NCBI GenBank assembly: GCA_904501955.1
Contig: CAJGCY010000067.1
Coordinates: 1 to 12,966 of the forward strand
DNA from: an uncultured Akkermansia sp.
GTDB lineage: Bacteria; Verrucomicrobiota; Verrucomicrobiia; Verrucomicrobiales; Akkermansiaceae
DNA length: 12,966 nt
Direction: 5' to 3'
Shown in pieces: positions 7,695 to 12,966 of this stretch; the first letter of the stretch is position 1, and the number at the start of each line of letters is the position of its first letter. A program made the translations under genes and the position numbers. The notes under the pieces were generated by a model. The model was given only the letters and a program-made list of their open reading frames with translations, did not search any database and was not told where the DNA came from.

Positions 7695-10331
7695 ATGAAG
7701 CCAAAACACATTCTCTTACTCACATTCATCATCGGCTTGTCAGGTGGTTATCTGGCAGCCCCTAAGCTATTCTCCCTGCTGTCGGACAGAAATGCGTTGC
7801 AGCCCGAGGACAGCACGGCAGCCACAGCCCCGGAAACCGCAACAGACGCTGACGGTGAGATGGACTACGGCACGCTGATAGGATACACGCCTGACAAAAC
7901 GCCGGGCCAAGATGACGACAAGGCGGAAGATGATGATTTAGCCTCACTTGATGGCGCAGAGTTCACCGACAGCGAGGAAATGGAAGAAGAGGATGACCCT
8001 GAGGGTGAAAACACCTCCCCCACTCGCATTACCACCTACAAGCCCAAGCATAAACCGACCTCCGTAGATGAAACGCGCAAACCTTTCCGCGAGCAAACCT
8101 TCACCGGTAAGCTGAAAAGCGGTAACTGGAAAGCGCCCAAACCGCTCAAAAGACGTTTGGCCAGCAAGTTACGCTCTCGTTTGAAGGGCGTAGACCAGCA
8201 GAGTGTTGAAAGCTTCCTGAAAGACCCGGAAGCGCGCTTGATGCTGGCTCAGTGGGAGCTGCTCAACCGCTGCAACTTGGATGTACTGGCAAAGCTCATG
8301 CGCAACAACCGCTCAGCCAAGGCGCTGGAGCCCCTGCTGAATGATTTGGAATGGCTGAGCGGCTTTGTGTATGACGGTGAGTTGCAAAACGCGGAAATCG
8401 CACTGAGCATGATTGCCCACTTTGCGCAGGTGGACCCCAACATGAGCAAAGACCTGCCCCTTGACGGGCAACCCGCCAGCCCGTGGCTGAAACGCCGCGT
8501 CGCCGGTGCCATTGCCACGCAATTCACCCGCAACAAGTGGTACGGTGAAGCCCCGCCCCTCACCCGTGAGGAAATCGCGGAAATGAAAAAACTCGGCTAC
8601 GCCATGCCCTCCATGCCGGATGGCAGTCGCAACAAGGACAAAAAAGACGTGTTCCGCGCCGCTCGCGAGCGCTACCTCTTTTTTGCGGAAAGCATAGACC
8701 AAGGGCTGCTGCACTCTCAATTCGGCCAATTACCCACGTGGCAGCTGCACTTCGTGTGCGGATGGAAAGGGCACAGCCCCTTCGGTACGGCCTCTACCAT
8801 GCGCTGGCTGCGCGACAACTGCGCAGCCCCCGCCTCTGCCTATGTCGGCATGTGCGGTCAAGTGCCGTATTACCCCATCAATGTATACGGCGACTCCATT
8901 CACAGTGAATGGTACTACCAGCCCTTCGATGTGCTCTACCCCGGCAACTTTGCCAAAGAGACGCGCGATGTAGGCGCGGTATGCGGTGGCTTATCCCATT
9001 TCGGTGCATCATCCGCCTGTTCTTTCGGCGTGCCTGCCATCACCATGGGCGAGCCCGGGCACTGCGCCTACGCTGTTTACTTTGACGGCAAGTGGCATCC
9101 GTCGAACTCCATCGCCGGAGAAGATAAACGCAGCCCGCATTACGGTATTTGGGGGGAATACACGTGGAAGGCGCTGCAAATGCAAACCGACATGTATGAG
9201 CAAGCCGCCATCACTCGCGATGCGCAGCTGGTCATCAGTCTTGCCGGGGTCATGAAGGATTGCCGCAACCCCAACAATGCTCTTCGCCTGTACGAGTTGG
9301 CAGCGCAAATGCAACCACTCAACCGCCCCATTTGGGCGCAGTACATGCAAACCGCCTCCGGCACACTGGCCAAGCGTCCCCGCCGCTGGCTGGGTGTAAA
9401 TGAGTTCCTCTGCAAGTCCATCGCGCCGGATGAACCCCAGCACTGCGCGGATTTGCTGCTGCAAACCGTGTACCCGGACATGCTGAAAGCCCTGCGCTCC
9501 CCCAAGCAAAAGCTGGAGGCATTTGAAAGCTACTTCCGCCACCTCCGCTCAATAGACAATGCGCAATGGGACGTTAGCGCACTCTTGAGCACTCAGTACC
9601 AATCCCTCGGCAAAGCCACCATCTACAAAAAACGCTATCTGCAAATGCTGGCGGACAACGTGGCGCGCGTGCCCGAGTTCGGCAGCATGATTACCTGGGC
9701 GGTCAAAAACGCCACCCATGAGAGCAAGGCCGTGCAGCGTGAGCTGCAGGAAATGCTACAAGGTGCAATCGCCACCACTCCCGCTGCAAAAGACCTCATC
9801 TCCGCTGCCGTCATTCGCGCGGCGGAAGAGCTGGGGGATATCGAGATGGCCAACGAGTGGAGCAAAGACTACCTGCCGGACACCGCCGGCGCCCCTGTAC
9901 CCGTTTCCGCCGGAGCGCTGGTTACCCTGAGTTCATACGCGGAAAACCAAGAGTACATCCTGTCGCATGCCGCCGCCATCGCCGGGGGTGAGGGGCACAT
10001 TACCAGCGAGCAGAGCGATTCCTCGCAGGGCAGCGAGAGCGTCACCCTGGTATTCCCGAAGCGCACCAACCTGGCCCGCATTGAGATTTTGGGGCATGGC
10101 AAACTCTCCGCAAACGGATATCTGTACTTGGAAACCAGCCAAGACGGCAAAACGTGGAAACATTTGATAGAACTTGGGGAAGAAGAATCCGCGGAATCCA
10201 AGCTGGACATGAGCATCACCAAAAACCCGCCCTCCGTTCGCTACCTGCGCATCACGGACAAAGGAATGAAGGGTCCCGCACAAATCAATTTCAGAGCCAT
10301 CCGAGTATATGACAAGAAGAACGCTAAATAA
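7695..10331 (+). CDS. Large exported protein with transglutaminase-like core and C-terminal discoidin-like domain
   Basis: The 878-residue protein opens with a hydrophobic segment at about residues 5-25 that serves as a signal or an anchor. A very acidic linker follows (about 38-106), then a Lys/Arg-rich stretch (about 111-165). The central part has the spacing of a transglutaminase-like or peptide:N-glycanase-like cysteine core: Cys430 in AVCGGLSHFG, His456 in GEPGHCAYAV, and Asn471 in KWHPSNS where Asp is usual. Residues about 480-740 look helical and TPR-like. Residues about 743-878 read as a discoidin (F5/8 type C-like) beta domain, with ARIEIL, LETSQDGKTWK and VRYLRIT as typical strands, so it may bind glycan. 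I chose the ATG at 7695, which follows GAGG; a TTG at 7686 is also in frame. Whether it cleaves, crosslinks or only binds its target is not known. It heads an operon with the next two genes. Confidence 0.85.
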   Translation: MKPKHILLLTFIIGLSGGYLAAPKLFSLLSDRNALQPEDSTAATAPETATDADGEMDYGTLIGYTPDKTPGQDDDKAEDDDLASLDGAEFTDSEEMEEEDDPEGENTSPTRITTYKPKHKPTSVDETRKPFREQTFTGKLKSGNWKAPKPLKRRLASKLRSRLKGVDQQSVESFLKDPEARLMLAQWELLNRCNLDVLAKLMRNNRSAKALEPLLNDLEWLSGFVYDGELQNAEIALSMIAHFAQVDPNMSKDLPLDGQPASPWLKRRVAGAIATQFTRNKWYGEAPPLTREEIAEMKKLGYAMPSMPDGSRNKDKKDVFRAARERYLFFAESIDQGLLHSQFGQLPTWQLHFVCGWKGHSPFGTASTMRWLRDNCAAPASAYVGMCGQVPYYPINVYGDSIHSEWYYQPFDVLYPGNFAKETRDVGAVCGGLSHFGASSACSFGVPAITMGEPGHCAYAVYFDGKWHPSNSIAGEDKRSPHYGIWGEYTWKALQMQTDMYEQAAITRDAQLVISLAGVMKDCRNPNNALRLYELAAQMQPLNRPIWAQYMQTASGTLAKRPRRWLGVNEFLCKSIAPDEPQHCADLLLQTVYPDMLKALRSPKQKLEAFESYFRHLRSIDNAQWDVSALLSTQYQSLGKATIYKKRYLQMLADNVARVPEFGSMITWAVKNATHESKAVQRELQEMLQGAIATTPAAKDLISAAVIRAAEELGDIEMANEWSKDYLPDTAGAPVPVSAGALVTLSSYAENQEYILSHAAAIAGGEGHITSEQSDSSQGSESVTLVFPKRTNLARIEILGHGKLSANGYLYLETSQDGKTWKHLIELGEEESAESKLDMSITKNPPSVRYLRITDKGMKGPAQINFRAIRVYDKKNAK

Positions 10332-11346
10332 GCTCCTTTGCGCCATCATGTGCGCTTTATGCTGTTGCGTATACGCAGCAGCAGCTGAGCGAGCAAAAGG
10401 ATTCGACGAAGCGCTGAGCAAAGCCGGCAGTGATGGCGTGGCGGTCTACTGCTACGGCCCGGACTGGAATCCCCGCAGTGTTCGCTTACTCCAAAGTTTC
10501 TGGAACACACCGGCTGCGGAAGAAGCTGCCTGCAATGCCGTGATGGTGGCGGTTCCTTTCTATGAAGACAACTCGTCCCCGGCTGCGCAAAAAGACTCCG
10601 GAATCCGTGGCAGCATGAGTGCCCCGCGCTTCCAAGTTTGCCCCACTGTTCTTCTTTTTACCAAAGAAGGGCATTTGTACGCTACATTGCAGGGAAACGA
10701 CTACTTGGGAAATGATGCCAAATGCTCCCTTGGCCTCAAAAATATGCGCGACAAGATTCACGCCCTGCGCGAGTTTCAAAAGCTGATGCAGGAGGCTGAT
10801 GCTGAAGAAAAAACGGCTAAAAAGTTGGAACTTTTGGGAAAAGCGGCGGATTTACCCATCGATGTACCGCGTGAGGTGATAGACAGAATCACCGCAGCAG
10901 ACCCGCAGGACAAAGCCGGCTACCACCGCCGCATCACCTTCAACGCCCGCGCGTTCATGTACGAGCTGATGGAAACGAAAGACGGATTCCTCAAACCCGA
11001 TTTTGAGCCGGATATGCAAAAAATCCGCAAAGAATGCGAGGCGATTTTCAAGAGCAAAAACATCCGCCCCCGTGACAAGCAGGCGGTGTACAACCTCTAC
11101 ATCGGCCAATCTCGCCGTGAGCACGTGCAGGGCAACAGACTGCGTGGCATGATTCGCAAATCCCAAAAAGTGGATGAACATACCGACTACGGCCGCCTCT
11201 CCCCGAACCTGATGAAGCTTTGGGGCAGCCTCAAGCACAGACCGACCCCGGAGAATCGCCGCAAAAATGCCGCAGCCAAGCGAGAAAAAGCTCGCCAAGA
11301 GCGCAGCAAAAAACGCGCTGAGCGCAACATCGAAATCCACAAATAA
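10309..11346 (+). CDS. Exported thioredoxin-fold-like protein lacking the CxxC active site
   Basis: The 345-residue protein begins with a basic N-terminus and a Cys/Ala-rich hydrophobic stretch, a signal peptide probably cleaved near residues 23-26. Residues about 40-130 resemble a thioredoxin-like domain. VAVYCYGPDWNPRS aligns with the usual strand, Trp and CxxC region, but Asn54 and Ser57 stand where the two cysteines belong. CPTVLLFTKEG, with Pro113, matches the cis-proline strand and following turn. It is therefore unlikely to be a disulphide oxidoreductase and may bind or chaperone a partner. The C-terminal two-thirds is helical and unrecognised, ending in a Lys/Arg-rich tail (about 309-345). 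The start at 10309 overlaps the previous gene by 23 nt in another frame, with no clear Shine-Dalgarno site, so translational coupling is likely. The FHA gene starts 14 nt after the stop. The family call is moderate; the export and operon context are firmer. Confidence 0.82.
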   Translation: MTRRTLNKLLCAIMCALCCCVYAAAAERAKGFDEALSKAGSDGVAVYCYGPDWNPRSVRLLQSFWNTPAAEEAACNAVMVAVPFYEDNSSPAAQKDSGIRGSMSAPRFQVCPTVLLFTKEGHLYATLQGNDYLGNDAKCSLGLKNMRDKIHALREFQKLMQEADAEEKTAKKLELLGKAADLPIDVPREVIDRITAADPQDKAGYHRRITFNARAFMYELMETKDGFLKPDFEPDMQKIRKECEAIFKSKNIRPRDKQAVYNLYIGQSRREHVQGNRLRGMIRKSQKVDEHTDYGRLSPNLMKLWGSLKHRPTPENRRKNAAAKREKARQERSKKRAERNIEIHK

Positions 11347-11360
11347 CGCCTCACCGCGCC

Positions 11361-12134
11361 ATGATTTGTTTAATCGTCACCATCAACAAAAAGCAGAAAG
11401 TCACCATTCTTGAGCCGGTAATCGGCAAAGAGGTGATTATCGGTCGCGATGACACCTGCGATATCTCATTACAGCAGGCAGATGGGCTCTCTCGCCGCCA
11501 TTGTTGCATACGCTTTGCAGAAAAGGAGGTGTACATTGCGGACATGGGTTCCACCAACGGCGTCTATGCTGATGCCGTCAAACTGGAAGGGGAAACCACC
11601 ATGAAAGAGGGTGTCAAATACACCCTCGGCGATGCGGAAATGCAGATAACAGGCCTGCAACAATACGCCCCCAAACCCCAACCAAGCGAACCACAACCCC
11701 AAGACAAATCGGCAGAAACACCTGCCCCACCTAAAGCCGAACCGGCTGACACTCAAGCACCGAAGCCCGGCAAGCCCCCCATCGTGCGCACCAAAAAATC
11801 CTCTAAGTTGCTCAAGGAAGAAATGGAGGAGCTGGCAGCCAGCCGCAGGGTGCAATCCATGGCCAAGCAACTGAAGCGCCCGTCCGTCAGCCTCTTAGAG
11901 TTGCTGCTCGTCCTGCTGGGTGCCTTCGTTGCCGGTGTGTTTCTCAACAGCGCCGTTACCTATGGCGACCCGTTCACTCCCTTCAAGAAACAACCGCAGC
12001 CCCCTGCTCCGGTTGTCACTCCTCCCACGGCTGAAGAAGCCCCAGCCTTGACCGAGGAAGAGGAAAGCTCCGATACAGAGCCCGCCCCCGCAGAAGAAGC
12101 GGATGATACCCCCGAGGGTGAAACGATTGAGTGA
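11361..12134 (+). CDS. FHA-domain single-pass membrane protein
   Basis: This 257-residue protein has an N-terminal forkhead-associated domain (about 1-100) with the main phosphothreonine-binding residues in place: Gly28-Arg29 in VIIGRDD, Ser44 and His47 in SRRH, and Asn66 in the MGSTNGVY loop. A Pro/Gln/Lys-rich linker follows (about 102-140), then a charged helical stretch and one membrane helix (about 178-198, LLELLLVLLGAFVAGVFL). A Pro-rich, strongly acidic tail completes the protein. The positive-inside pattern puts the FHA domain in the cytoplasm and the acidic tail outside. FHA domains read phosphothreonine made by Ser/Thr kinases, but no kinase or phosphatase gene lies in this window. 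It is the last gene of the operon; its message runs straight into the palindromic repeat at 12136. It probably couples a cytoplasmic phosphorylation signal to the two exported proteins encoded upstream. Confidence 0.93.
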   Translation: MICLIVTINKKQKVTILEPVIGKEVIIGRDDTCDISLQQADGLSRRHCCIRFAEKEVYIADMGSTNGVYADAVKLEGETTMKEGVKYTLGDAEMQITGLQQYAPKPQPSEPQPQDKSAETPAPPKAEPADTQAPKPGKPPIVRTKKSSKLLKEEMEELAASRRVQSMAKQLKRPSVSLLELLLVLLGAFVAGVFLNSAVTYGDPFTPFKKQPQPPAPVVTPPTAEEAPALTEEEESSDTEPAPAEEADDTPEGETIE

Positions 12135-12135
12135 G

Positions 12136-12308
12136 CGAAAAATCGGAAGTTGGAGGGGTATTTGTGGGATGATTTGCGAGCGCAAGCGAGCGGAATTCAG
12201 AGCCCCGGAGGGGCGCCATATAATAGCCCGGCGGTGGAGCCCCGCAAGGGGCGGAACACCGGGAACCGCCCCAAAAAAATAAATGCGAACCCCGGAGGGG
12301 TGGCATAA
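12136..12308 (+). repeat. GC-rich palindromic repeat, right copy, sense to the upstream FHA gene
   Basis: This is the inverted partner of the element at 1-177, beginning about 2 nt after the FHA gene stop. On the plus strand it has the hairpin GCCCC-GGA-GGGGC (12202-12214). The central stem GCCCC-GCAA-GGGGC (12239-12252) is extended by CGGTG (12232-12236) pairing with CACCG (12257-12261). A run of A follows near 12273-12279, then ACCCC-GGA-GGGGT (12289-12301). The central loop GCAA is a GNRA tetraloop. The element could end or stabilise the operon transcript. There is no U-tract after a hairpin on this strand, so a standard intrinsic terminator is not shown. Confidence 0.87.
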
Positions 12309-12404
12309 AGCGTGGCGCAAAAATGCCGCATTGTTTCAAAATGCCGCAAACATGATAAAACACGCGCAACCCCGGCTCGGAGCTTCGCTTCGCTACGGTC
12401 CTCG
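12309..12404. other. Intergenic stretch with a short direct repeat
   Basis: No gene is supported between the FHA stop at 12134 and the start at 12658, a gap of 523 bp filled mainly by two copies of the palindromic repeat. This part between the copies holds two identical 11-bp sequences, AAAATGCCGCA, at 12320-12330 and 12338-12348. A GC-rich CGGAGCTTCGCTTCGCTACG run follows near 12378. No promoter or RNA gene is evident. Confidence 0.5.
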
Positions 12405-12553
12405 CCATTATATGTCACCACAGGTTCCCTGGGTTCCATTTCCTTTTTTGTTGCTATACAGGGGTTCCGTTCGCTGGCGCTCACTCCACCGCCTGCCTAA
12501 CGTCCGTCGCCCTAAAGGGCTCTGAATTCCGCTCGCCAACTTCCGATTTATCG
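12405..12553 (-). repeat. Degenerate, internally deleted third copy of the palindromic repeat
   Basis: This has the same orientation as the left copy. It shares CCATTATAT at its left end, GGGTTCC and CTCCACCGCC inside, and GGGCTCTGAATTCCGCTCG joined straight to CAACTTCCGATTTATCG at its right end. About 35 bp between those two last blocks, present in both other copies, are missing, and several hairpins are eroded. It forms a close inverted pair with the copy at 12136-12308. Confidence 0.75.
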
Positions 12554-12619
12554 GGCGGGGCGTGGGCTGTAACAACCATAAACTTAAACAACAAAAAAGG
12601 CGTAGCAGTTTCATTCTGC

Positions 12620-12648
12620 TTGCCAAAGGGGATAGCATGCGCTAGAAT
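12620..12648 (+). promoter_or_regulatory. Predicted promoter of the last gene
   Basis: TTGCCA (12620-12625) is followed after 17 bp by TAGAAT (12643-12648), five of six in the -10 box. Transcription would start near 12655, two to four bases before the ATG at 12658, so the message would be nearly leaderless. The spacer carries AGCATGC, as does the promoter at 7605-7634. Confidence 0.6.
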
Positions 12649-12657
12649 GCGCCTGTT

Positions 12658-12966
12658 ATGAAAAACACACTTTTTTTAGCTACCCTGTGCTTGGGGCTGC
12701 CCATGGTCGGCACGGAGGCTCAGGCCGCACCCGTGCAGGTAGTCACCCCGGATGGCGAGACCGTAGGCGAAATTACCGCCGCAGATGAAGATGCGGATGA
12801 GGCCGAGGCAGATGACAGCACGTCTGCTGCGGCTGAGGAAGATTATGATGAGGCTGACGCCGATTACGAGGAGGAGGATTATGAGGAAGAGGCGGACATC
12901 GTCTACACCGAGGAGCAAAAGGCGGATGCCTTGGCCAAGCTGAAGGACGATGCCGAGCAAAGCATC
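12658..12966 (+). CDS. Secreted acidic protein, 3' end outside the window
   Basis: The reading frame is open for 103 codons from the ATG at 12658 to the right edge. The product begins with a signal peptide, MKNTLFLATLCLGLPMVG and onward, with a good signal peptidase I site after AQA (residues 21-23). A short PVQVVTPDGETVGEI segment follows. Residues about 43-80 form a very acidic, Ala/Tyr-containing low-complexity stretch, then a helical KADALAKLKDDAEQ begins. This layout resembles the acidic exported parts of the proteins starting at 7695 and 11361. No family can be named from the visible part. A well-placed promoter, no upstream Shine-Dalgarno and an adjacent predicted transcript start all agree with this start codon. 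Confidence 0.8.
   Translation, partial: MKNTLFLATLCLGLPMVGTEAQAAPVQVVTPDGETVGEITAADEDADEAEADDSTSAAAEEDYDEADADYEEEDYEEEADIVYTEEQKADALAKLKDDAEQSI

Noticed and set aside
1..12308. Composite transposon bounded by the inverted repeats
   Set aside because: No transposase or target duplication is visible, and the interior holds housekeeping genes such as proS and nadR.
12320..12348. Possible CRISPR array
   Set aside because: There are only two 11-bp repeats, too short and too few, and no cas gene is present.

Overview
The window is 12,966 bp of bacterial chromosome with a moderately high G+C content. It holds nine complete protein-coding genes, one gene cut by the right edge, and copies of a GC-rich palindromic repeat near both ends. 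The gene set suggests a member of the PVC group, most likely Verrucomicrobiota near Akkermansia. The reasons are large exported proteins with no clear family, weak or absent Shine-Dalgarno sites, and dispersed REP-like elements. No rRNA, ribosomal protein or other strong phylogenetic marker is present, so this placement is an inference. I see no tRNA, rRNA, CRISPR array, transposase or phage gene.

Minus-strand half (188-7504). Reading leftward, the genes fall into three units. The first is a site-2-protease-like M50 metallopeptidase followed after 30 nt by prolyl-tRNA synthetase (proS), which ends in a strong intrinsic terminator at 5198-5233. The second is an NAD salvage unit with its own predicted promoter: pnuC (nicotinamide riboside uptake), nadR (NMN adenylyltransferase plus NR kinase, without a DNA-binding domain) and an overlapping unrecognised gene. 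The third is a short-form malic enzyme with a good promoter, followed by a Sel1-repeat lipoprotein.

Plus-strand half (7605-12134). A strong promoter at 7605-7634 drives three tightly packed genes. The first encodes a large exported protein with a transglutaminase-like Cys-His-Asn core and a C-terminal discoidin-like domain. The second encodes an exported thioredoxin-fold protein that has lost its CxxC. The third encodes a cytoplasmic FHA domain joined through one membrane segment to an acidic outer tail. The grouping suggests an envelope assembly that links phosphothreonine reading inside the cell to a catalytic or binding activity outside it. No system of this kind is known to me, and it is the best candidate for something undescribed here.

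Repeats (1-177, 12136-12308, 12405-12553). Two near-identical copies of a roughly 170 bp element sit 7-14 nt after the stop codons of the outermost genes, both in the sense direction of the gene they follow. On that strand a central hairpin carries a GNRA loop in both copies. A third, internally deleted copy lies further right, before the promoter of the truncated last gene, which encodes a secreted, very acidic protein.
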